Source: Actinomycetes bacterium (GTDB taxonomy: Bacteria > Actinomycetota > Actinomycetes > Actinomycetales > Cellulomonadaceae). From it: DNA of 8,736 nucleotides. Numbering within the stretch: the stretch's first letter is position 1; every line of letters starts with the position of its first letter. The position numbers and the translations under genes were made by a program. The stretch is taken from the NCBI GenBank assembly GCA_023426865.1, contig JAEZBT010000439.1, positions 1 through 8,736 on the forward strand. The letters run 5' to 3'. Positions 1-6,039 of the stretch are shown piece by piece. Below the pieces are notes generated by a model. That model worked only from the letters and a program-made list of their open reading frames with translations. It was not told the DNA's origin and made no database searches.

Positions 1-153
1 CACGACGACCCGCCGCACGACGCCGGAGGACACGAGCGCGTGCGCCGCCCGGACGACGAGCGGGACGCCGCCCAGCGGGACGAGCGCCTTCGGGATGGCA
101 CGACCGAGCCGCGTGCCGGAGCCGGCCGCGGTGAGGATCGCGACGGCGCGCAT
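1..153 (-). CDS. ispD: IspD, 2-C-methyl-D-erythritol 4-phosphate cytidylyltransferase (N-terminal 51 residues, cut by window edge)
   Basis: Cytidylyltransferase of the non-mevalonate (MEP) isoprenoid pathway, which joins MEP to CTP in the cytosol. Only the N-terminus is present. It begins MRAVAILTAAGSGTRLG and continues with a PKALVPLGG stretch. This is the nucleotidyltransferase P-loop signature (AAGxGxR...PK), with Arg15 and Lys22 spaced like the CTP-binding Arg and Lys of E. coli IspD. The ATG at 153 is the only ATG or GTG start in this frame after the carD stop, 28 bases upstream. I see no clear Shine-Dalgarno sequence, so translation probably depends on coupling to carD. carD followed by ispD is the known order in mycobacteria and other actinobacteria, and this supports IspD over other sugar-nucleotide transferases that share the P-loop. 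The C-terminal part and any ispF neighbour lie outside the window. Confidence 0.85.
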   Translation of the reverse strand, partial: MRAVAILTAAGSGTRLGRAIPKALVPLGGVPLVVRAAHALVSSGVVRRVVV

Positions 154-181
154 CAGCGGGCGGGCGGGGACGCGCCCGGAG

Positions 182-664
182 TCAGGACGCGAGGACCTCG
201 TCGAGGATGGCCTCGGCCTTGTCCTCCTCGGTGTGCTCCGCGAGCGCGAGCTCGGAGACGAGGATCTGGCGGGCCTTGGCGAGCATGCGCTTCTCGCCGG
301 CCGACAGGCCGCGGTCCGCGTCACGCCGGGACAGGTCGCGGACGACCTCGGCGACCTTGATGACGTCGCCCGAGGCGAGCTTCTCGAGGTTGGCCTTGTA
401 CCGGCGGGACCAGTTCGTCGGCTCCTCCGTGTACGGCGCGCGCAGGACGTCGAACACGCGCTCGAGCCCCTCGGCGCCCACGACGTCGCGGACGCCGACA
501 AGATCGACGTTCTCGGCCGGGACCTCGATGGTCAGGTCACCCTGGGCGACCTTGAGCTTGAGGTAGAGCTTGTCCTCGCCGCGGATGGTGCGGGTCTTGA
601 TCTCCTCGATGAGCGCTGCGCCGTGATGCGGATAGACGACAGTCTCGCCTACGGTGAAAGTCAT
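182..664 (-). CDS. carD: CarD, RNA polymerase-binding transcription factor (160 aa)
   Basis: CarD binds the RNA polymerase beta subunit and the upstream edge of the transcription bubble, stabilising open complexes at rRNA and many other promoters. The 160-residue protein matches the family length in actinobacteria. The N-terminal RNA-polymerase interaction domain covers about residues 1-53 (MTFTVGETVVYPHHGAALIE). The helical DNA-binding domain covers about residues 60-160 and includes the very conserved EEPTNWSRRYKANLEKLASG stretch. Trp85, the DNA-wedging residue in the mycobacterial protein, is present, and so is Arg25. Position 47 is Glu, where I recall Arg in mycobacteria. The open frame extends 23 codons further upstream. 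I chose ATG 664 because homologues start there, and an AGGGGA-type Shine-Dalgarno sequence lies about 9 bases before it. An extended -10 promoter lies just upstream (693-701). ispD follows after 28 bases, probably co-transcribed. Confidence 0.96.
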   Translation of the reverse strand: MTFTVGETVVYPHHGAALIEEIKTRTIRGEDKLYLKLKVAQGDLTIEVPAENVDLVGVRDVVGAEGLERVFDVLRAPYTEEPTNWSRRYKANLEKLASGDVIKVAEVVRDLSRRDADRGLSAGEKRMLAKARQILVSELALAEHTEEDKAEAILDEVLAS

Positions 665-692
665 GTGGAGGCGTCCCCTTTCGCGGATGCCC

Positions 693-701
693 AGTCTACC
701 A
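693..701 (-). promoter_or_regulatory. Probable carD promoter, extended -10 element
   Basis: The minus strand reads TGGTAGACT: a TGn extension followed by TAGACT, which matches TATAAT at four of six positions. It would start transcription near 686, giving a leader of about 20 bases before the carD ATG at 664 with room for the AGGGGA ribosome site. No good -35 is seen at 16-18 bases, as is usual for extended -10 promoters. A TTGACG at 733-728 is too far upstream (29-base spacer) to pair with it. No intrinsic terminator for pstB is visible in the 104-base pstB-carD gap, so some read-through from the pst operon is possible. Confidence 0.55.
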
Positions 702-768
702 CGCCCACGGTGACGCCCGAGCGGCGTCGTCAATGTTTGCGCAGGTCAGGGGCACCGCACGGCCGGGA

Positions 769-1548
769 TCAGCCGAAACGACCCGAGATGTAGTCCTCGG
801 TGGCCTTCTGCGACGGGACGGAGAAGATCGTCCCGGTGTCGTCCATCTCGACGAGCCGACCCGGCTCGCCGGCCTCCGTGACGTTGAAGAATGCGGTCCG
901 GTCACTCACCCGCGCGGCCTGCTGCATGTTGTGCGTCACGATGACGATCGTGTAGTCGTTCTTCAGCTCCGCGATGAGCTCCTCGATGGCCAACGTGGAG
1001 ATCGGGTCGAGGGCGGAGGCGGGCTCGTCCATGAGCAGGACCTGCGGCTTCACGGCGATCGCGCGCGCGATGCACAACCGCTGCTGCTGGCCGCCGGACA
1101 GCGAGGACCCCGGGCGGTTGAGCCGGTCCTTGACCTCCTTCCACAGGTTCGCCCCGCGCAGGGAGGACTCCACGAGGTCGGCCGCGTCCGACTTCGAGAT
1201 GCGGCGGTCGTTCAGCCGCACCCCCGCGAGCACGTTCTCCGCGATCGACATCGTCGGGAACGGGTTGGGCCGCTGGAAGACCATGCCGATCTGCCGCCGG
1301 ACGGCGACCGGGTCGACGTCGCGGTCGTAGAGGTTCACGCCGTCGACGAGCACCGTGCCCTGCACGTGCGCACCCGGGATGACCTCGTGCATCCGGTTGA
1401 GGGTCCGCAGGAAGGTGGACTTGCCGCACCCGGACGGTCCGATGAGCGCGGTGACGGACCGCGGCTCGATCACCATCGACACGTCCGCCACGGCGCGGAA
1501 GTCGCCGTAGAAGACGTCGAGGTCCTTGACGTCGATGCGCTGGGCCAT
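769..1548 (-). CDS. pstB: PstB, phosphate ABC transporter ATP-binding protein (259 aa)
   Basis: Cytoplasmic ATPase subunit that powers phosphate import through the PstC-PstA channel. All ABC ATPase motifs are intact: Walker A GPSGCGKST (37-45), Q-loop Gln92 in MVFQRPNPFPTM, signature LSGGQQQR (150-157), Walker B LLMDEP with catalytic Glu175, D-loop SALD and switch His206 in THNMQQA. The FQRPNPFP and THNMQQA segments are characteristic of PstB as opposed to other importers, and 259 residues is the family length. The frame is open further upstream into pstA. ATG 1548 is chosen because homologues start here and a GAGGAGA Shine-Dalgarno sequence sits about 4 bases before it. It is the last gene of the pstS-C-A-B operon, starting 8 bases after the pstA stop. 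Expression is inferred to follow the PHO-box promoter of pstS copy B. Confidence 0.98.
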   Translation of the reverse strand: MAQRIDVKDLDVFYGDFRAVADVSMVIEPRSVTALIGPSGCGKSTFLRTLNRMHEVIPGAHVQGTVLVDGVNLYDRDVDPVAVRRQIGMVFQRPNPFPTMSIAENVLAGVRLNDRRISKSDAADLVESSLRGANLWKEVKDRLNRPGSSLSGGQQQRLCIARAIAVKPQVLLMDEPASALDPISTLAIEELIAELKNDYTIVIVTHNMQQAARVSDRTAFFNVTEAGEPGRLVEMDDTGTIFSVPSQKATEDYISGRFG

Positions 1549-1556
1549 GGTTCTCC

Positions 1557-2510
1557 TCAGTGCCCCTTGGCCGGGGCGAAACGCCGCGCGACGACGCGCG
1601 CCAACAGGTTGAGCAGCAGCACGATGACGACCAGGGCGAGCGCGGCGGCCCAGGCCCGGTCGAAGTTGACGGTGGCGATGCAGTCGAGCTGGTCCGCACG
1701 GCACGGGACCAGGCCCTGCGAGTACTGGCGGTAGATGAACACCGGGAGCGTCATCATCCGGCCGTCGAACAGGTCGTAGTTGATCGAGTCGACGACGCCG
1801 AGCGTGATGAGCAGGGGCGCGGTCTCGCCGATGACGCGGGCGACCGCCAGCATCACGCCGGTGACGATGCCCGCAGCCGACGTCCGCAGCACGACCTTGA
1901 CGATCGTGCGCCACTTCGGCACCCCGAGGGCCAACGAGGCCTCACGCAGCTCGTTGGGCACCAGGCGCAGCATCTCCTCGGTGGAGCGGACCACCACAGG
2001 GATCATCAGGACCGACAGCGCGACGGCGCCCGCCACGCCCATGCGCACGCCCGGCCCGAGGAAGATCGCGAAGAGCGCGTACGCGAACAGGCCTGCGACG
2101 ATCGACGGGATGCCCGTCATCACGTCGACGAAGAACGTCACGGCCCGTGCCAGGGCCCCCCGCCCGTACTCGACCAGGTAGACGGCGGTCATCATGCCGA
2201 TGGGCACGGAGATGACCGCGGCCGCGCCGGTGACCAGCAGGGTGCCGGCGATCGCGTGGTAGATCCCGCCGGCGTCCATGCCTCCGAAGACCCCGCGCAT
2301 CGACACGACCAGGAAGTACGGGCTCAGCCGCTGGTAACCCTCGGCGATGACGATCCACACGAGCGAGACCAGCGGGACCATCGCGATGAGGAAGGCGATG
2401 GTCACGACGACCCGCATCACGCGGTCGACGGCGTGCCGGCGGCGGTCCGGCCGGGTGAGCAGCTCGCGCGTCGTCGGGGGCGCGGCATCCGTGCGGGTGA
2501 GGGCGACCAT
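1557..2510 (-). CDS. pstA: PstA, phosphate ABC transporter permease (317 aa)
   Basis: One of two membrane subunits forming the phosphate channel. A basic cytoplasmic N-terminus (about 1-32) is followed by six predicted membrane segments, roughly at 33-55, 87-115, 122-150, 157-177, 211-237 and 286-306. The cytoplasmic EAA loop that docks with PstB is clear at about 189-209 (REASLALGVPKWRTIVKVVL), with Glu190 and Gly196. The RVIGETAPLL segment (225-234) is typical of PstA. ATG 2510 overlaps the pstC stop by one base (TGATG), with a GGGAG ribosome site just before it. The loop before the last helix holds a Cys pair (Cys270, Cys277) and is longer than in my recollection of E. coli PstA. It should face outside, so a disulfide is possible. 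Confidence 0.96.
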   Translation of the reverse strand: MVALTRTDAAPPTTRELLTRPDRRRHAVDRVMRVVVTIAFLIAMVPLVSLVWIVIAEGYQRLSPYFLVVSMRGVFGGMDAGGIYHAIAGTLLVTGAAAVISVPIGMMTAVYLVEYGRGALARAVTFFVDVMTGIPSIVAGLFAYALFAIFLGPGVRMGVAGAVALSVLMIPVVVRSTEEMLRLVPNELREASLALGVPKWRTIVKVVLRTSAAGIVTGVMLAVARVIGETAPLLITLGVVDSINYDLFDGRMMTLPVFIYRQYSQGLVPCRADQLDCIATVNFDRAWAAALALVVIVLLLNLLARVVARRFAPAKGH

Positions 2511-3514
2511 CAGTTCGCTCCCGAGAAGGCGGCCCGGCGGGAGACGACCCAGCGGGCCGCCATGTTGACGAGCAGGGTGATGACGAACAGGGCCAGCCCG
2601 GTGGCGACGAGCGCACTGACGCCGAGCGGGTTCGCCTCGGGGAACTGCAGCGCGATGTTCGCGGCGATCGTCTGGTGACGGCCAGCCATGAGGAGCGCCA
2701 GGTCGTAGGTGAGCCCCGGCGACAGGATCATCAGGACGGCCATCGTCTCGCCGAGCGCGCGGCCGAGGCCGAGCATCGACGCGCTGATCACGCCCGAGCG
2801 CCCGAACGGCAGGACGGCCATCCGGACCATCTCCCAGCGGGTCGCCCCGAGCGCGAGCGCGGCCTCCTCGTGCAGGCGCGGCGTCTGCAGGAAGACCTCG
2901 CGGGAGACGGCCGTCACGATGGGCAGGATCATCACGGCGAGCACGACGCCGACGGTCATCATCACACGGGGCGGCGTCGCGGCCGGACCCTGGAAGAACG
3001 GGATGAACCCGAGGTTGTCCGCCAGCCAGCTCCACACGCCCTGGAGGCGCGGGGCGAGCCACAGACCGCCCCACAGGCCGTACACGACGCTCGGGATCGC
3101 GGCCAGCAGGTCGACCAGGTAACCGAGGACGTCGGCGAGTCGCCGCGGCGCGTAGTGCGAGATGAACAGCGCGATCCCGATGGCGACCGGGACGGCCAGC
3201 AGGAGCGCCAGCAGCGCGGCGACCACCGTGCCGAAGACCAGCGGGCCCACGTAGCCGAGCAGCGAGCCGTCGTCGGGGATCCAGCTGATCGCGGCGAGGT
3301 CCTCGCGGTCGGCCGAGAGTGCGGGCCACGCCTCGAGCAGCAGGAAGCCCGCGACGGCCGCGAGCACGGCGAGGATGAGGACGCCGGAGCCCGTGGCCGC
3401 CCACCGGAAGGCCCGGCCGGCGCGGTCGTGGGAGCCGCCGCGGACGCTCGGCACCGTCGTCGCAGGTGTGGCCTCCGGGTCCGCCTTGCCGACCTGACGC
3501 TGCGGCCCGCTCAT
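2510..3514 (-). CDS. pstC: PstC, phosphate ABC transporter permease (334 aa)
   Basis: Second channel subunit, partner of PstA. It has a hydrophilic N-terminal tail of about 40 residues, a first membrane helix at about 43-62, an extracytoplasmic loop, and further hydrophobic helices at about 92-120, 128-153, 184-205, 240-266 and 300-318. The EAA loop docking with PstB is at about 216-236 (EEAALALGATRWEMVRMAVLP, Gly223). The GRALGETMAV segment (251-260) and the LSPGLTYDLALL stretch are PstC-like. The chosen ATG 3514 overlaps the pstS-B stop (ATGA), and a GGAGGGG ribosome site lies about 9 bases upstream. The frame stays open far upstream through pstS-B, but that part is an out-of-frame shadow. 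The overlaps at both ends indicate translational coupling with pstS-B and pstA. Confidence 0.96.
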   Translation of the reverse strand: MSGPQRQVGKADPEATPATTVPSVRGGSHDRAGRAFRWAATGSGVLILAVLAAVAGFLLLEAWPALSADREDLAAISWIPDDGSLLGYVGPLVFGTVVAALLALLLAVPVAIGIALFISHYAPRRLADVLGYLVDLLAAIPSVVYGLWGGLWLAPRLQGVWSWLADNLGFIPFFQGPAATPPRVMMTVGVVLAVMILPIVTAVSREVFLQTPRLHEEAALALGATRWEMVRMAVLPFGRSGVISASMLGLGRALGETMAVLMILSPGLTYDLALLMAGRHQTIAANIALQFPEANPLGVSALVATGLALFVITLLVNMAARWVVSRRAAFSGAN

Positions 3515-4635
3515 GGCGCGATCCCCTCCACGACCGCGAGGACCTGCTCGCGCAGGGTGGGCGAGACGGGGGCCGAGCCCGCGGCCGACGCCGCCATGGC
3601 CTGGCCCTCCTCGCTCGCCACGTAGGACAGGAACGCGGCGACGAGCTCGGCGTCGGCGGCGTCGTCGTACGCCGCGCACGCGAGCGTGTACGAGACGAGG
3701 ACGAGCGGGTAGGTGCCGGGGTCCGTGCTGGTCCGGTCGAGCTCGACGACGAGGCTCGTCGCGGGGCGGCCCTCCGCGCGCGGCGACACGTCGACGAGCG
3801 CCGCGGCCGCCTCGGGCGAGAACGGTACGTACGTGTCGCCGACGCCGAGCGCGACGGTCCCGAGCGTCCCGGCCTTGGACGCGTCCGCATAGCCGATGGT
3901 GCCGGTGCCGTCGGTCACGGTCTGCACGACACCGGACGTGCCCTGGGCGGACTGGCCGCCGTCGAGCGGCCAGTTCCCGCTCGGCTCGTACGGCCACGCC
4001 TCGGGCGCCCCGGCGGCCAGGTACTCGGTGAAGTTCTCCGTGGTGCCCGACTCGTCGGACCGCGTCACGGGCGTGATCGCGAGGTCGGGCAGGGCGACGC
4101 CCGGGTTCTCCGCCGCGATCTCGGGGGCGTCCCAGCGCGTGATGGTCCGCGCGAAGACGCCCGCCACCGTCGCGGGCGACATGTTCAGGCTCGCCACGCC
4201 GTCGAGGTTGAACACGACGGCGATCGGGGAGACGTACAGCGGGAGCTCGGCGACGTCGCCCGGGGCGCACCGCTCCCGCGCCGCCGCGAGCTCCGCGTCG
4301 TCGAGCGGGGCGTCGCTGCCCGCGAGCGCGATGCCGCCCTCGACGAACTGCGTCCGCCCGCCGCCCGAACCGACCGGGTCGTAGCTGACGACGACGTCGG
4401 GGTACGCGGCCTGGAAGCCGGCCGCCCAGGCCTGCATCGCCGACTCCTGCGACGACGCGCCGGCGGCGGCGAGGCTGCCCGAGAGGTCCCCCTGGGCGAC
4501 CGGCGCCTGCGCTCCGGGGGCGCTCCCGCCCGGGCGCCACGGGTGGTTGATGGGATCGTCCGAGCCGCACGCGGTCAGCGATGCGGCTGTGGTCACTGCG
4601 AGCGCGAGCGCGAGCGCCGTCCGGCGTCGTGTCAC
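3511..4635 (-). CDS. pstS: PstS copy B, phosphate-binding lipoprotein (374 aa)
   Basis: Extracytoplasmic phosphate receptor feeding the PstCAB channel, tethered as a lipoprotein. The N-terminus is a lipoprotein signal peptide with basic residues (MTRRR), a hydrophobic core and lipobox SLTAC, with lipidated Cys23. A linker rich in Pro, Gly and Ala follows, to about residue 55. The binding domain shows GASSQESA (59-66), DPVGSGGGR (86-94), SDAPLD (107-112) and RSDESGTTENF (192-202), the family's phosphate-contacting segments. It starts at GTG 4635, since no ATG or other GTG lies upstream in frame. GGAGGA is close by, although the spacing is short. This copy heads the pstC-A-B operon, overlapping pstC by 4 bases. 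It has its own PHO box (4708-4740). It is 218/315 identical to copy A across an ungapped hand alignment of the binding domains. Confidence 0.96.
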   Translation of the reverse strand: MTRRRTALALALAVTTAASLTACGSDDPINHPWRPGGSAPGAQAPVAQGDLSGSLAAAGASSQESAMQAWAAGFQAAYPDVVVSYDPVGSGGGRTQFVEGGIALAGSDAPLDDAELAAARERCAPGDVAELPLYVSPIAVVFNLDGVASLNMSPATVAGVFARTITRWDAPEIAAENPGVALPDLAITPVTRSDESGTTENFTEYLAAGAPEAWPYEPSGNWPLDGGQSAQGTSGVVQTVTDGTGTIGYADASKAGTLGTVALGVGDTYVPFSPEAAAALVDVSPRAEGRPATSLVVELDRTSTDPGTYPLVLVSYTLACAAYDDAADAELVAAFLSYVASEEGQAMAASAAGSAPVSPTLREQVLAVVEGIAP

Positions 4636-4675
4636 GGTCCTCCGATCATGGGCGAGGCGGTCGCCTCTGCCGACC

Positions 4676-4681
4676 AGCGTA
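4676..4681 (-). promoter_or_regulatory. Putative -10 element of the pstS-B/pstCAB promoter
   Basis: The minus strand reads TACGCT here (TAnnnT type), 26 bases after the third PHO-box unit. A GACGTC 17 bases upstream is at best a weak -35, as expected for a promoter that needs an activator. Transcription would start near 4669, leaving a leader of about 34 bases before the GTG at 4635. The element resembles TAGCGT at the pstS copy A promoter, which lies 27 bases after its own box. Confidence 0.45.
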
Positions 4682-4707
4682 GGAACGGCCGGAACGCCGA
4701 CGTCGCC

Positions 4708-4740
4708 GCCGGGTGAACACAGGGTGAACAGAGGCGGAAC
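4708..4740 (-). promoter_or_regulatory. PHO box: three 11-bp direct repeats upstream of pstS copy B
   Basis: Reading the minus strand from 4740, the units are GTTCCGCCTCT, GTTCACCCTGT and GTTCACCCGGC, starting at 4740, 4729 and 4718. The period is exactly 11 bases. This matches the known Streptomyces PhoP-type direct-repeat unit (GTTCACC plus four bases), which a dimer of an OmpR-family regulator binds on one DNA face. The first unit is degenerate and the second and third are perfect at GTTCACCC. RegX3, encoded in this window, is the inferred binder. The box would make pstS-B-C-A-B inducible by phosphate starvation. Confidence 0.85.
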
Positions 4741-4741
4741 A

Positions 4742-4778
4742 CTGCGGGGCAGCCGGTCCGTGACCGGCCGCCCCGCAG
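4742..4778 (-). terminator. Strong GC-rich hairpin after pstS copy A (terminator, attenuator or 3' stabiliser)
   Basis: A near-perfect inverted repeat starts 15 bases past the pstS-A stop on the minus strand. The outer stem is CTGCGGGGC paired with GCCCCGCAG (9 bp, perfect). An AG/CC internal mismatch follows, then an inner stem CCGGTC paired with GACCGG (6 bp) closes on a 3-base loop. There is no U-tract after it, only TGTTCC, so complete intrinsic termination is uncertain. It ends directly next to the PHO box of copy B. The structure separates copy A messages from the operon and may stabilise their 3' end. Confidence 0.75.
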
Positions 4779-4793
4779 GCGGTGGGGTGCGAC

Positions 4794-5906
4794 TCAGGCG
4801 ATCGAGTCGACGATCTCCATGACGGCGGCGCGCATGTCGGCCGAGATGGGGGCGGAGCCGGCGGCCTCGGCCGCGGCCTGCTGGCCCTCCTCGCTCGCGA
4901 CGTAGGTGAGGAACGCCTGGACGAGCGCGCCGGTGCCGGCGTCCTCGTACCGGGTGCAGGCCATCGTGTAGGACACCAGGACGATCGGGTACACCCCCGA
5001 CGCGGTGGTGTCGCGCTCGAGCTCCCGCACGAGGCTGGTCTCCGCGCGGCCCTCGGCGAGCGGCGACGCGTCGACGACCGCGGCGGCGGCCTCCGGCGAG
5101 TACGGGACGTGGTCCTCGCCGACCTGGACCGCGACCGTGCCGAGCGTGCCGACCTTCGAGGCGTCCGCGTAGGTGATCGCGCCCTCGGCGGACTGGGTCG
5201 TCTGGATCACGCCCGAGGTGCCCTGGGCCGACTGCGTGCCCGAGACCGGCCAGTCACCGCTAGCCTCGTGCGGCCAGGCGTCACCCGCGGCGGCCGCGAG
5301 GTACTCGGTGAAGTTCTCGGTCGTCCCGGACTCGTCGGAACGGTTGACCGGCGTGATGGCGAGGGCCGGCAGGTCGACGTCGGGGTTCGCCTCGGCGATC
5401 TCCGGCGCGTCCCACGACGTGATCCCCCCGTTGAAGATGCCCGCGATCGTCTCCGGGGACATGTTCAGCGAGTCGATGCCGGGCAGGTTGAACGCCACGG
5501 CGATCGGGGAGATGTACAGGGGCAGCTCGGCGGGGACGCCCGGGGCGCAGCGCGCCTCGGCGAGTGCCCACTCCTCCTCGTCGAGCGCCGCGTCGGTACC
5601 ACCGAACGCGGTACCACCCTCGGTGAACTGGGTGCGGCCTCCGCCCGAGCCGACCGGGTCGTAGGAGACGGTCACGTCGGGGTTGGCCGCCTGGAAGCCG
5701 GCGACCCAGGCCGCCATCGCCGACTCCTGCGAGGAGGCGCCCGCCCCGACCAGGTCACCGCTGAGGGCCTGCGTGCTGGTGGCCTCGGTGTCGATGGTGG
5801 GGTCGGTGGTGGTGTCGCCGGTGGCGTCGCCCGAGCAGGCGGCCAGGGTCAGCGCGAGGGCGCCGAACGCGGCGATCATGCCGAACTTCTGTCGGAAAGG
5901 CTTCAC
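4794..5906 (-). CDS. pstS: PstS copy A, phosphate-binding lipoprotein (370 aa)
   Basis: Second phosphate receptor, the upstream member of a tandem pair. The GTG start at 5906 gives a proper lipoprotein signal: basic residues (MKPFRQK), a hydrophobic stretch and lipobox LAAC, with lipidated Cys24. The in-frame ATG at codon 10 would lose the positive residues. AGGAC lies about 9 bases before the GTG. A Thr/Asp-rich linker (about 25-48) precedes the binding domain, which shows GASSQESA (56-63), DPVGSGGGR (83-91), GTDAALD (103-109) and RSDESGTTENF (189-199). Copy B has SDAPLD where this copy has TDAALD, so the Asp is kept and Ser becomes Thr. It is preceded by a PHO-box promoter and followed by a strong hairpin, so it may be expressed largely as its own message. 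Both copies presumably serve the single PstCAB. Confidence 0.96.
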   Translation of the reverse strand: MKPFRQKFGMIAAFGALALTLAACSGDATGDTTTDPTIDTEATSTQALSGDLVGAGASSQESAMAAWVAGFQAANPDVTVSYDPVGSGGGRTQFTEGGTAFGGTDAALDEEEWALAEARCAPGVPAELPLYISPIAVAFNLPGIDSLNMSPETIAGIFNGGITSWDAPEIAEANPDVDLPALAITPVNRSDESGTTENFTEYLAAAAGDAWPHEASGDWPVSGTQSAQGTSGVIQTTQSAEGAITYADASKVGTLGTVAVQVGEDHVPYSPEAAAAVVDASPLAEGRAETSLVRELERDTTASGVYPIVLVSYTMACTRYEDAGTGALVQAFLTYVASEEGQQAAAEAAGSAPISADMRAAVMEIVDSIA

Positions 5907-5959
5907 GGTTGTCCGTCCTGTCGCGTCCACCGCCCGCGGTGCGCAGGCGGCCGGGGCCG

Positions 5960-5965
5960 ACGCTA
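5960..5965 (-). promoter_or_regulatory. Putative -10 element of the pstS copy A promoter
   Basis: The minus strand reads TAGCGT (TAnnnT type), 27 bases after the second PHO-box unit and 5 bases after the in-phase GGTCACC unit. Transcription would start near 5953, giving a leader of about 47 bases. No recognisable -35 is present at 17 bases, consistent with activation by a regulator bound to the box. Confidence 0.45.
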
Positions 5966-5970
5966 GGAGC

Positions 5971-6014
5971 GGCGGGTGACCGGAGCGCCGTCGGGCGCTG
6001 AACCCCGGGTGAAC
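5971..6014 (-). promoter_or_regulatory. PHO box upstream of pstS copy A (11-bp direct repeats)
   Basis: The minus strand shows GTTCACCCGGG from 6014 and GTTCAGCGCCC from 6003. A degenerate unit GACGGCGCTCC follows from 5992, then GGTCACCCGCC from 5981. All four are in exact 11-base phase. Three of the four units fit the GTTCACC-type consensus. The box begins 25 bases past the regX3 stop. It is the inferred target of RegX3, and would raise pstS-A expression above any read-through from senX3-regX3. Confidence 0.8.
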
Positions 6015-6030
6015 GGCCGGCGAGCGTTCA
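6010..6030. repeat. Short inverted repeat TGAACG...CGTTCA after regX3
   Basis: TGAACG (6010-6015) and CGTTCA (6025-6030) form a 6-bp inverted repeat around 9 bases. It places a GTTCA half-site on the plus strand facing the first PHO-box unit on the minus strand. It is too short, and lacks a U-tract, so it is not a convincing terminator of regX3. It may be an extra regulator half-site. Confidence 0.35.
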
Positions 6031-6039
6031 GGTGGAGCG

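Noticed and set aside
728..733. TTGACG as a -35 for carD
   Set aside because: It is 29 bases from the TAGACT -10 and no -10-like hexamer lies at 16-19 bases. The extended -10 does not need it.
733..1734. Long plus-strand open frame antisense to pstB (333 codons)
   Set aside because: It lies opposite an intact pstB with all ABC motifs. Its translation is rich in Arg, Asp, Gly and His with no recognisable domain, typical of antisense frames in GC-rich DNA.
1560..3625. Plus-strand open frames antisense to pstA and pstC
   Set aside because: Low-complexity His/Asp/Arg-rich translations with no motif. They mirror the codon bias of the real permease genes on the other strand.
1557..3890. Minus-strand frame that would join pstA to 460 upstream codons
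   Set aside because: The upstream part is an out-of-frame shadow of pstC and pstS-B. The real pstA starts at ATG 2510 with a ribosome site and homologous N-terminus.
4708..4740. Short phased repeats as a CRISPR-like array
   Set aside because: Units are only 11 bases with no spacers and no cas genes nearby. They fit an OmpR-family regulator site.
3466..5966. Plus-strand open frames of about 400 codons antisense to both pstS genes
   Set aside because: The two resemble each other only because the pstS genes beneath them are paralogues. The translations are Arg/Gly-rich and have no domain.
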